Of a DNA stretch of 64,000 nt, positions 8,872 to 17,757 are shown in pieces. Source of the stretch: Roseiflexus castenholzii DSM 13941 (GTDB taxonomy: Bacteria > Chloroflexota > Chloroflexia > Chloroflexales > Roseiflexaceae); the NCBI RefSeq assembly GCF_000017805.1, contig NC_009767.1:1488001-1552000 (forward strand), read 5' to 3'. Under the pieces are notes generated by a model. The model was given only the letters and a program-made list of their open reading frames with translations. It was not told the origin of the DNA and did no database searches. Every line of letters begins with the position of its first letter. The first letter of the stretch is position 1. The translations under genes and the position numbers were made by a program.

Positions 8872-9870
8872 ATGGCTCGAATCGCAATTCATGGATTCGG
8901 TCGTATCGGTCGCTCACTGCTCAGAGTCGCTCTGAAGGACAATCTCTGGACCCCCGTCTCGATCTCCGACATCCGCGATGTTCCAACGTTCGCTGCCCTG
9001 TTTGAAGTAGACACAAACTACGGTCGCTGGCATGAAGACGTTGTTGCAGGCGACAACAAGTTCATTATTGGCGGGCGCGAGATTCCATACTTCAATTCGC
9101 TGAACGCATTGCCCGATTGGGGAGCGCTAGGGGTCGATCTCGTCATTGACTGCACCGGTCGCGCAACGGTGCGAAATGTCGCGCAGCAGCACCTGGATCG
9201 TGGCGCGAAGCGCGTGCTCATCAGCGCGCCAAGCAAATCGCTCCAGGACTGTGATGCCGTGTTGCTGGCAGGCATCAACCTCGATACCTTCGATCCTGAG
9301 AAGCACAAGATCGTCAGCATGGCGAGTTGCACCACCAATGCGCTGGCGCCGGTCGTCAAAGTTGTTTTGGAAAACTTTGGCATCCGCCATGGTCTATTCT
9401 CGACCGTTCATGCGTATACCAACACCCAATCGCTCACCGATCAGCCGATGAAAGATCGCCGCGATTCGTGGGCTGCGGCAGAAAACCTTATTCCTTCGTC
9501 GTCGGGTGCGGCGCGCGCGCTTCAGTTCATCTGGAAGGATTTGAAGATTACCGGCAAGGCGTATCGGGTTCCGGTGCGCACCGGCAGCATTGCCGAACTG
9601 AACCTGGTGACTGAGAAGCCGGTCACTGTTCAAGAGGTCAATGATGCCTTCCGCAAAGCCGCTGCTGAACCGCCGCTCAAGGGTATTATGGGGGTGCTCG
9701 AAGATGAGTGGGCATCATCTCGCATTGTCGGCGATCCGCATTCGTCGATTGTCGATCTGCCGCTGACCCAGGTGATGGGCGATACCTTCCTGTCGGTCGC
9801 TGCGTGGTACGACAATGAGATGGGGTATGCAACACGCCTTGCTGAAGTTGCCGTGCGTCTCGCCGTCTAG
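8872..9870 (+). CDS. gap: Glyceraldehyde-3-phosphate dehydrogenase, type I
   Basis: The enzyme oxidises glyceraldehyde-3-phosphate to 1,3-bisphosphoglycerate with NAD(P) and phosphate. The 332-residue protein has the N-terminal GFGRIGR motif, the active-site ASCTTNALAP with Cys153, the partner His180 in STVHAYTNTQ, and the WYDNEMGYATRL C-terminus. The phosphate-binding loop reads PSSSGAARAL where most glycolytic enzymes have PTGAAKA, and the cofactor region is SDIRD, so this is a somewhat divergent paralogue. The ribosome site AGAAAGGGG lies seven bases upstream. No phosphoglycerate kinase gene is adjacent; a repeat array follows directly. Confidence 0.92.
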   Translation: MARIAIHGFGRIGRSLLRVALKDNLWTPVSISDIRDVPTFAALFEVDTNYGRWHEDVVAGDNKFIIGGREIPYFNSLNALPDWGALGVDLVIDCTGRATVRNVAQQHLDRGAKRVLISAPSKSLQDCDAVLLAGINLDTFDPEKHKIVSMASCTTNALAPVVKVVLENFGIRHGLFSTVHAYTNTQSLTDQPMKDRRDSWAAAENLIPSSSGAARALQFIWKDLKITGKAYRVPVRTGSIAELNLVTEKPVTVQEVNDAFRKAAAEPPLKGIMGVLEDEWASSRIVGDPHSSIVDLPLTQVMGDTFLSVAAWYDNEMGYATRLAEVAVRLAV

Positions 9871-9936
9871 TCTCTGACGCCACCCAACAGCGGTCATACG
9901 CCAGTCGTCCGGTGTATGGCCGCTGTTTGTGTTTTA

Positions 9937-11825
9937 GGTGTGAGGTAAAAGGCAAGAGGCGAGAGGCAAGAGGTGAGAGGCGCGATGCGAGAAGCGAGAG
10001 GCGAGAGGCGAGAGGCAAGAGGCGAGAGGCAAGAGGCAAGCAGCGAGCAGGTCCCGACCATGGCGTCGCGCGCGATGTATCTCGCATTTATGGAGCGGCG
10101 AGCGGCGAGCGGGTCCCGACCATGGCGTCGCGCGAGATTTATCTCGCATTGGTGGAGAGGCGAGAGGGGAGAGGGTCCCGACCATGGCGTCGCGCGAGAT
10201 TTATCTCGCATTGGTGGAGAGGCGAGAGGGGAGAGGGTCCCGACCATGGCGTCGCGCGAGATTTATCTCGCATTTGTGGAGAGGTGAGGGGCGAGGGGCG
10301 AGAGGGGAGAGGTGAGGGGCGAGGGGCGAGAGGGGAGAGGGGAGAGGCGTGAGGCAAGAGGCGAGAGGTGAGCGGCGAGGGGTGAGCGGCGAGCAGGACC
10401 CGGCAATGGCGTAGCGCGAGATTTATCTCGCATTGGTGGAGAGGCGAGAGAGGCGAGAGGCGAGGGGCGTGAGGTGAGCGGCGTGAGGCGAGGGGCGTGA
10501 GGTGAGGGGCGTGAGGCACCCGACCATGGCGTAGCGCGAGATGTATCTCGCATTGGTGGAGAGGTGAGCGGCGAGGGGCGCGAGGCGAGAAGCGAGAGGC
10601 GCGAGGCGAGGGGCGCGAGGCGAGGGGCGAGAGGTGAGGGGCGAGGGGCGAGAGGGGAGAGGGGAGAGGCGTGAGGCAAGAGGCGAGAGGTGAGCGGCGA
10701 GGGGTGAGCGGCGAGCAGGACCCGGCAATGGCGTAGCGCGAGATTTATCTCGCATTGGTGGAGAGGCAAAAGGCGAGGGGCAAGAGGCGTGAGGGACCCG
10801 ACCATGGCGTAGCGCGAGATTCATCTCGCATTGGTAGAGAGGCGTGAGGCGTGAGGGACCCGACCATGGCGTCGCGCGAGATTTATCTCGCATTTATGGA
10901 GCGGCGAGCGGCGAGCGGGACCCGACCATGGCGTCGCGCGAGATTTATCTCGCATTTATGGAGCGGCGAGAGAGGCGAGAGGCGAGGGGCGTGAGGTGAG
11001 CGGCGTGAGGCGAGCGGCGAGCGGGACCCGACCATGGCGTAGCGCGAGATTTATCTCGCATTTGTGGAGAGGTGAGCGGCGAGGGGCGAGAGGGGAGAGG
11101 TGAGGGGCGAGGGGCGAGAGGGGAGAGGGGAGAGGCGTGAGGCAAGAGGCGAGAGGTGAGCGGCGAGGGGTGAGCGGCGAGCAGGACCCGGCAATGGCGT
11201 AGCGCGAGATTTATCTCGCATTGGTGGAGCGGCGAGAGAGGCGAGCGGCGAGAGCGGCGAGAGAGGCGAGAGGCAAGAGGCGAGAGGCAAGAGGCAAGCA
11301 GCGAGAAGGTCCCGACCATGGCGTCGCGCGCGATGTATCTCGCATTTATGGAGAGGCGAGCGGCAAGCGGCAAGCGGCGAGAAGGTCCCGACCATGGCGT
11401 CGCGCGCGATGTATCTCGCATTTATGGAGCGGCGAGCGGCGAGCGGGGTCCGACCATGGCGTCGCGCGCGATGTATCTCGCATTTATGGAGCGGCGAGCG
11501 GCGAGCGGGTCCCGACCATGGCGTCGTGCGCGATGTATCTCGCATTTATGGAGCGGCAAGAGGCGAGCGGCGAGCGGCGAGCGGGGTCCGACCATGGCGT
11601 CGCGCGCGATGTATCTCGCATTTATGGAGCGGCGAGCGGCGAGCGGCGAGCGGGTCCCGACCATGGCGTCGCGCGCGATGTATCTCGCATTTATGGAGCG
11701 GCGAGCGGCGAGCGGCGAGCGGGTCCCGACCATGGCGTCGCGCGCGATGTATCTCGCATTTATGGAGAGGCGAGAGCGGCGAGAGGGTCCCGACCATGGC
11801 GTCGCGCGAGATTCATCTCGCATTA
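9937..11825 (+). repeat. Array 1: GA-rich heptamer repeats with 20 hairpin blocks
   Basis: About 1.9 kb of purine-rich DNA on the plus strand is built from degenerate 7-bp units (GAGAGGC, GAGCGGC, GAGGGGC, AAGAGGC, GTGAGGC). At irregular intervals of about 60-200 bases it is interrupted by a conserved block of about 45 bases: a CCGACCATGGCGT lead, then the hairpin GCGAGATTTATCTCGC or a variant, then ATTGGTGGAGAGG or ATTTATGGAGCGG. I count 20 hairpin blocks, with centres near 10078, 10140, 10202, 10264, 10424, 10544, 10745, 10823, 10884, 10944, 11051, 11213, 11335, 11411, 11475, 11536, 11613, 11681, 11750 and 11816. The last third is nearly regular (60-75 bases) with the variant GCGCGATGTATCTCGC. 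Long stop-free frames here are by-products of the heptamer. Confidence 0.9.
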
Positions 11826-11967
11826 ACTCCTAACCCCTCATTCCCATCCATCCTGCGGTCCTCTTCGGTAGTATAATGCAGACAGAACCGCGAAGCGCAT
11901 CAATCGTATGCCAGGGTGAGGTGCGTCTGGTCGCTCCTTGCAGGCATACCTGGAAGGGTTGGCGCCG

Positions 11968-13149
11968 GTGTTCGATATTCGCCTGATCGACGTTTGGCCC
12001 TGGTTGCCGCTGGCGCTGTTCAGCGCATTACTGGCTTTCTGGTACATCCAGGATGTCATCGCCACCCTTCGCGCGCCGCATCTCAACCCGCATCCCGATC
12101 TCCCTGACACTGGTCCCCTGGTGACGGTTATCATTCCTGCGCGCAATGAGGCTGCGCGCATCGGCGCCTGTCTTGAAGGTCTGGCGCGGCAGTCGTACCG
12201 CTCCTTTGAAGTGATTGTCGTCGATGACGATTCGAGCGATGGCACCGCCGATGTCGTGCGCCGGTTCGCGGCGCGTCTTCCGGCGCTCACGATCCTTTCC
12301 TCGAAAGGTTTGCCGCACCATTGGGCGGGCAAGTGCTGGGCATGCTGGCAGGGGGCGAATCGGGCGCGCGGCGACTGGTTCCTCTTCCTCGATGCTGATG
12401 TTGCGCCGCAACCAGAATTGCTGGCAGCGCTCGTCGAGCGCGCGACCGCCGGACGCGATATGATCACGCTGGTGCCGCTCATTCACCTGACCTCTTTCGC
12501 CGAACGTCTGGTGTTGCCGCCGTTCATCGGGTTGATATCCATGATCTATCCATTCGATCGGGTGAACGATCCATCGTCGCCGCTGGCATTCGCCATTGGT
12601 CAGTGCATTATGGTGCGGCGCGATGTCTATGCTGCTGTCGATGGGCATCGCGCGGTGCGCGGGAGCGTGCTGGAGGATATGGACCTGGCGCGGCTGGTAA
12701 AGCAGTCGGGCTATGCACTGGATGCCGCCATCGCGCCCGACCTGCTCGATGTGCGCATGTACAATGGCTGGGAAACGCTCACCGAAGGCTTGAAGAAAAA
12801 TGCCGTCGCCGGGTATCGGAGCGGCGGCGTTCGTTCCGGGTTGATGGGGATGCGCCTGGGGTTGATGGCGATCATGCCATGGAACATGCTGATCGCCGGG
12901 CAGGCGCTGCCGCTGATCGGCGGTGATCCTGCGCTGGCGCAGGCGCTGATGCTGGCAGGCGCCGCGCTGCTGATTATCAGCGCCCTCTGCTGGGGAGCGG
13001 TTGTTCGTTATCGCTTCCGCATCTCGCCGCTCTGGGGCACTCTCTACGGACCGGGAACGGCGGTTTATTTTGCGCTGGCAGCGCAGGCGCTGTTCCAGAT
13101 CCGCAGCGGCAAAGGGGTCGAGTGGAAAGGGCGCATGTTCCCACGCTGA
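11968..13149 (+). CDS. Family 2 glycosyltransferase, membrane-associated
   Basis: This inverting GT-A enzyme of about 393 residues starts with one transmembrane helix. VTVIIPARNEAARIG is followed by VVDDDSSDGTADVV (nucleotide-sugar site), FLDADV as the DxD-type motif, GQCIMVRRDVYAAVDGH and EDMDLARLV as acceptor-side motifs. Three C-terminal hydrophobic segments end in GVEWKGRMFPR. This layout resembles carotenoid or hopanoid-type glycosyltransferases (CrtQ-like), but the acceptor cannot be read from sequence. I prefer the GTG at 11968 because GGAAGGG lies nine bases upstream; an in-frame TTG at 11938 is the alternative. The gene follows the end of array 1. Confidence 0.8.
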   Translation: MFDIRLIDVWPWLPLALFSALLAFWYIQDVIATLRAPHLNPHPDLPDTGPLVTVIIPARNEAARIGACLEGLARQSYRSFEVIVVDDDSSDGTADVVRRFAARLPALTILSSKGLPHHWAGKCWACWQGANRARGDWFLFLDADVAPQPELLAALVERATAGRDMITLVPLIHLTSFAERLVLPPFIGLISMIYPFDRVNDPSSPLAFAIGQCIMVRRDVYAAVDGHRAVRGSVLEDMDLARLVKQSGYALDAAIAPDLLDVRMYNGWETLTEGLKKNAVAGYRSGGVRSGLMGMRLGLMAIMPWNMLIAGQALPLIGGDPALAQALMLAGAALLIISALCWGAVVRYRFRISPLWGTLYGPGTAVYFALAAQALFQIRSGKGVEWKGRMFPR

Positions 13150-13152
13150 GTC

Positions 13153-15114
13153 CTATGGCGCGCCGGTGAAAGTAAAGTAGATATCAGCCCGCACACCGCT
13201 CAGCGTGCCGCGATAGTGATACCCGTACACCCCCGTCGGGTTGCGCGCGCCGAGTTGCACCCCAAGTGCCGGCGACACGCCAATACGCCCGCGATTGTCC
13301 GCCTGAACCGGCGTATTGAGCACGTACAGTCCATCGGGCGACGTCACCCAGAACTCCAGCAGTTCGTTTGCGCGGAAGCCGCTCGCCGTCAGGCGAAATG
13401 TCGTGCGCTGCCCACCCTCGGCAGGCGTGACCAATGCGTTGCGGCTGGTGGCAGGGCGTGGTGTTCCCAGCGGCGCCACATAGTCGCGCGTTAGTTTGAA
13501 CGGCGCCGTTACGGCGCGTCCGGTGCTGGCGCCCTGCGCTGTGATCGTCCAGACTCCCTGTTGATCGCGTTCGACCCGGAAGGCGACCCGCACGTTTCCC
13601 CCTTCGCGCTGTACCAGGCGCTCGTCGATTGCTTCGACGCCAGCCCCTGCCGGTCGCGTCAACCAGACGCCGACCTTCTCGTTTGGATCGAAGCCGCTGG
13701 CATTGAAGACGAACCCCGATCCTGGCGGCGCGGCGAGCGGGGTGATCGAACCGGCGCCACGGACGCGCAGTTCATTGTGGATGAGAATGCCAAGACGCGC
13801 CGGATCGCCAGGCGGTTGCAACGGCGGCGGAGTGGCGCCGGCATCCACGCGGAACGTCCCGATTGCCTGACGCCCGCTGCTGCGTCCCTGCGCCGTAATG
13901 AACCATGTGCCGGCACGGAAGGTGTTATCAATCGTAATACGGATGTTTGCGCCGCTGATCGACCCGCTGCCATCGGCAGTCGGCGACTCAGGGATGCCGC
14001 GCACCGACTGGTCTGGGGCAGTGAGCCACAGGCTGACCTGTTCATTGGGTTGGAAGCCGCTCCCCTGGACGATCACCGCCTGACCAAACGCCGCAGCCTG
14101 CGGGGTTGTGCCGACGATGACCCCGCCGGGTTGCCCAACCGGTGGCGCCACACCGACAAAGAACTGTGCAATACCGGCGCGATTGCTCGTTTGCCCCTGC
14201 GCCGTCAGGTACCAGCGTCCACGCGCATAATCGCGCGCATTGAAGCGCACCTGCGCATAGGAAATCGAACCGTTGACATCGGCAAGCGGTTGCGCGTCGA
14301 GGGTGATCGGACGACACTCGCACTCCGGCGAAGAGAGCAGGAAGCGCACCCGTTCGCCGGGACGGTATCCTTCCCCTTCGATGCGGAAAGTCTGATCGGC
14401 CTCGGCAATCACGCGCGCCTGAGCGTACAAACCTGGTCGGAAGGGGGGCGGAAGGGGCGTGCCGTCCTCGTTCAATGGTTGGTCGGGCGCAATATTAGGG
14501 GGCCAGGGGGCGCGCAGTTGGGCGGGTGCGAGCGCCTCGCCGAGCAGACCGAACTCGACGCGGCTTGGATAGAGGCGCAATTCAAAGCGATACCGCTCGA
14601 AATACTGCACCAGTGTCCATTGACCGTTGATATTTTCGTAGATCTCCTCGCTGATCGGGTAGCCAAAAATGGCGAGACCGCCGCGCCGTTCCCAGGTTTC
14701 TTTGAACAGACCGCGCAGTGTATGGTTCGTTTCGGAGAAGTAGCGAACGCGCGCGGCGCCTGGTTGAGGCGGCGCCTGTGGGAAGATGCGATCACCGGTG
14801 AACTCACGCCCGAGATGCCCGAGTTGCACCACAGGCGGATTCGCTTGTGCCAGTTCGAAGCGGGCGCGCTGGAACCATTGGACGATCCGCCCATCGGATC
14901 GGCGATATTCCTCGGTTATCGGGAAGCCGAAAATCGCCACACCACCATTCCGCTCCCAGTACGCACGAAAGGCGCCGCGCAAGAAATGCCCCGTTTCCGC
15001 AAAATAGCGCAGATCACCCTGCGCCGATGCAGGGTGCGGCAGAGCGCCGATCCACAGGGACGCTATGATCAGGAGCGCTGCCAGAAGGCGGAACGCCTGG
15101 CGTTTCTTGAGCAT
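13153..15114 (-). CDS. Secreted repeat protein, Chloroflexi type
   Basis: The 653-residue protein starts MLKKRQAFRLLAALLIIASLWIG and has a signal peptide ending near HPASAQG; an in-frame start 12 codons upstream is less likely. Two copies of a roughly 50-residue motif follow (RYFAETGH.LRGAFRAYWERNGGVAIFGFPI and RYFSETNHTLRGLFKETWERRGGLAIFGYPI), a motif common in secreted Chloroflexi proteins. Beyond residue 230 come four or five immunoglobulin/IPT-like repeats marked by G.GF.PNE.V..W.T.P. These are probably extracellular structural or binding modules. No catalytic residues are evident. It converges tail-to-tail with the GT2 gene, three bases apart. Confidence 0.7.
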   Translation of the reverse strand: MLKKRQAFRLLAALLIIASLWIGALPHPASAQGDLRYFAETGHFLRGAFRAYWERNGGVAIFGFPITEEYRRSDGRIVQWFQRARFELAQANPPVVQLGHLGREFTGDRIFPQAPPQPGAARVRYFSETNHTLRGLFKETWERRGGLAIFGYPISEEIYENINGQWTLVQYFERYRFELRLYPSRVEFGLLGEALAPAQLRAPWPPNIAPDQPLNEDGTPLPPPFRPGLYAQARVIAEADQTFRIEGEGYRPGERVRFLLSSPECECRPITLDAQPLADVNGSISYAQVRFNARDYARGRWYLTAQGQTSNRAGIAQFFVGVAPPVGQPGGVIVGTTPQAAAFGQAVIVQGSGFQPNEQVSLWLTAPDQSVRGIPESPTADGSGSISGANIRITIDNTFRAGTWFITAQGRSSGRQAIGTFRVDAGATPPPLQPPGDPARLGILIHNELRVRGAGSITPLAAPPGSGFVFNASGFDPNEKVGVWLTRPAGAGVEAIDERLVQREGGNVRVAFRVERDQQGVWTITAQGASTGRAVTAPFKLTRDYVAPLGTPRPATSRNALVTPAEGGQRTTFRLTASGFRANELLEFWVTSPDGLYVLNTPVQADNRGRIGVSPALGVQLGARNPTGVYGYHYRGTLSGVRADIYFTFTGAP

Positions 15115-15150
15115 CACAAACACGACGCCTCCTTCAGTGCCTCTCCGCAT

Positions 15151-15435
15151 TACTCTGTGCTGTCGTCATTGGGGAGCGCGTCGACACCGCAACAATCTCT
15201 CGCCGAGCGAAGAGACCGCTTCGGGTCGCTCGCAAGACTATTCGCGCCTGTTACCCGGCGTGGCTTGATACTATCGTGCAACGTCTGGCGTGTCGCGCCA
15301 CGGGAACATGCCAGTTGGTTGAGCGCGCCTGCGCAACCTGACATGTATGTTGACAGATCGTGTGCGCTATCTGGCGCTCTACTGCGATCTTATCATACGC
15401 TTTCGCATGACGATTGTCAAGCGTACATTTGCACC
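15151..15435. other. Intergenic, no gene seen
   Basis: The 285 bases lie between the start of the secreted protein and the stop of the inositol-phosphate synthase. No coding pattern, repeat or clear promoter was recognised; leader and promoter of the secreted protein probably lie here. Confidence 0.4.
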
Positions 15436-16506
15436 TCACCCGGCGATGAACTCTTCCGTCAACCGACGCGCCTCATTGTCGGTCATCTGTTGCGGCGGCG
15501 TCTTCATAAAATAGGCGCTCGGTCCGACCAGCGCGCCGGCAATGTTGCGGTCGAGCGCCAGTTTGACGCAGCGCACGGCATCGATGACAACACCAGCCGA
15601 ATTGGGCGAATCCCAGACTTCCAGTTTCAATTCGAGATTGATCGGCACATTCCCGAACGTGGTGCCCTCCATGCGAATGTAACACCATTTGCGATCTTCC
15701 AGCCAGGGCACATAATCACTCGGACCAACATGCACCGCGTCGTCGGGCAAATCGTAATCGAGTTGGCTGGTGACGGCGTTGGTTTTGCTGATCTTCTTGC
15801 TCTCCAGGCGCTCCCGTTCGAGCATGTTGTAAAAATCGGTATTGCCGCCGAAGTTCAACTGGTAGGTGCGGTCGAGGCGCACGCCGCGATCGCGGAATAG
15901 CGCCGTCAACACACGATGCGTGATGGTGGCGCCAACCTGGCTCTTAATGTCATCACCGATGATCGGCAATCCGCGCTCCTCGAAGCGTTTGCGCCAGTAC
16001 GCCTGGCTGGCGATGAACACCGGCACACAGTTGACGAAGCCGCACCCGGCATCCAGGATCTGCTCGACATACCACTTCGTCGCCATTTCGCTGCCAACCG
16101 GCAGATACGACACGACGACATCGGTGCGGGTGGAGCGCAGAATATTGACGATGTCATCAGTCGCCCCCGGCGCTTTATGCACCTTCTGGCTCAGAAATTT
16201 TCCCAGACCGTCGTGGGTCATCCCGCGATGTACCGGCACGCCGAGGTGTGGCACATGCGCGAAGCGGTATGTATTGTTCGGCGGCGCGAAGATTGCCTCC
16301 GAGAGGTCTTTGCCGACTTTCGTATCGGCGATGTCGAATGCTGCTGAAAACTCGATATCGCCAATGTGATAGCCGCCGAGGTTGACGTGCATCAAACCTG
16401 GAACGAACTCATCGGTTCGGGCGTTGCGATAGTACTCGACTCCCTGCACCAGTGACGAGGCGCAGTTGCCGACACCGATGATTGCAACACGAACTTTCTT
16501 CGACAT
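15436..16506 (-). CDS. ino1: Inositol-3-phosphate synthase
   Basis: The enzyme isomerises glucose-6-phosphate to 1D-myo-inositol-3-phosphate with NAD+ recycling. The 356-residue protein starts VRVAIIGVGNCASSLVQGVEYY and carries SYLPVGSE, CVPVFIAS, GDDIKSQVGATITHRVL, LNFGGNTDF and SKKISKTNAV. These match the short actinobacterial/archaeal-type synthases. Inositol would support phosphatidylinositol-type lipids or a compatible solute; no downstream inositol genes are adjacent. It is probably monocistronic. Confidence 0.92.
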   Translation of the reverse strand: MSKKVRVAIIGVGNCASSLVQGVEYYRNARTDEFVPGLMHVNLGGYHIGDIEFSAAFDIADTKVGKDLSEAIFAPPNNTYRFAHVPHLGVPVHRGMTHDGLGKFLSQKVHKAPGATDDIVNILRSTRTDVVVSYLPVGSEMATKWYVEQILDAGCGFVNCVPVFIASQAYWRKRFEERGLPIIGDDIKSQVGATITHRVLTALFRDRGVRLDRTYQLNFGGNTDFYNMLERERLESKKISKTNAVTSQLDYDLPDDAVHVGPSDYVPWLEDRKWCYIRMEGTTFGNVPINLELKLEVWDSPNSAGVVIDAVRCVKLALDRNIAGALVGPSAYFMKTPPQQMTDNEARRLTEEFIAG

Positions 16507-16647
16507 GGAATGAGTGCCTTTCCATTGGTTTAAGGATTGACCGTAAGTTTGTCAGACGCGCCATGATACCACTGTTGGCGCGGGGGTTGGCAGGGGGCAG
16601 GGGTTATCAACCCCTGTGCGTGACCAGTGTCTCGTTCGGGGTTCTAA

Positions 16648-16822
16648 TACTAATGTGCGGTCATTCGTATAATACTGCCGGGGCGCTGCGGGCTAAAGCC
16701 CTCGCTGAGGACATGAAAGACCCGCGCAGTCATGCGTCGACGACTGCCGGTGTGCATTGTGGATCGTTGCGCCGTGAGAACCGGGCGCGCGAACATTTTG
16801 GCGGACTGACCGCAAGTTAGTA
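16648..16822. mobile_element. Family 2 MITE, copy 1 (175 bp)
   Basis: Left end TACTAATGTGCGGTCA and right end (reverse complement) TACTAACTTGCGGTCA form a 16-bp terminal inverted repeat with two mismatches. The flanks are TAA and TGA, both TNA but not identical. The interior (GCTGCGGGCTAAAGCCCTCGCTGAGGAC) matches copy 2 at 26992 and encodes nothing. Confidence 0.65.
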
Positions 16823-16984
16823 TGAGGTGCGCTGGTGTCGCTGGGTGGTGCAGTCGCGCAGGTCGGGCGCTCCTCGGAGGTGCGGGTCGCAGTCGGGGTC
16901 GGCACGCCGCCGGGTGGCGCACCCGCAGTGCGCTCCTACCAACCGTCCCGCAGGCGACGTGCAACGGGCAGCATTTACCACAAC

Positions 16985-17757
16985 CTTCCTCACGCCCCTC
17001 GCCTCACACCTCTCGCCTCTCACCTCTCACCTCTCGCCTCTCACCTCACGCCTCTCCACCAATGCGAGATGAATCTCGCGCTACGCCATGGTCGGGCGCC
17101 TCACGCCTCTTGCCCCTCGCCTTTTGCCTCTCCACCAATGCGAGATGAATCTCGCGCGACGCCATGGTCGGGACCCGCTCGCCTCACGCCCCTCGCCCCT
17201 CGCCTCTCTCGCCTCTCCACCAATGCGAGATAAATCTCGCGCGACGCCATTGCCGGGTCCCGCTCGCCGCTCACCCCGCGTCTCTCCACACATGCGAGAT
17301 AAATCTCGCGCTACGCCATGGTCGGGCGCCTCACGCCTCTTGCCTCTCGCCTTTTGCCTCTCCACCAATGCGAGATGAATCTCGCGCTACGCCATGGTCG
17401 GGCCCCTCACGCCTTTTGCCCCTCGCCCTTCGCCTCACGCCTTTTGCCTCTCCACCAATGCGAGATGAATCTCGCGCTACGCCATGGTCGGGCGCCTCAC
17501 GCCTCTTGCCCCTCGCCCTTCGCCTCACGCCTTTTGCCTCTCCACCAATGCGAGATGAATCTCGCGCTACGCCATGGTCGGGCCCCTCACGCCTTTTGCC
17601 TCTCCACCAATGCGAGATGAATCTCGCGCTACGCCATGGTCGGGCGCCTCACGCCTCTTGCCCCTCGCCTTTTGCCTCTCCACCAATGCGAGATGAATCT
17701 CGCGCTACGCCATGGTCGGGCCCCTCTCGCCCCTCCCCTCTCCCCTCTCGCCTCTCT
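16985..17757 (-). repeat. Array 2: same heptamer/hairpin repeat, inverted orientation
   Basis: The purine-rich strand is the minus strand here. Nine hairpin blocks are present, with cores GCGAGATGAATCTCGC or GCGAGATAAATCTCGC centred near 17070, 17149, 17233, 17302, 17376, 17466, 17556, 17616 and 17695. Each is followed by the inverted block sequence (GCGCTACGCCATGGTCGGG) and CCTCACGCCTTTTGCC-type heptamers. Spacing is close to 60, 80 or 90 bases. The array ends on the stop codon of the 1002-residue gene (17758). Confidence 0.9.

Noticed and set aside
9937..11825. CRISPR array
   Set aside because: Intervals between blocks are irregular and consist of the same degenerate heptamers, not unique spacers; no cas genes are nearby.
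13561..15900. A 779-codon plus-strand frame
   Set aside because: It is the antisense shadow of the secreted repeat protein; high-GC codon bias keeps the opposite frame open.
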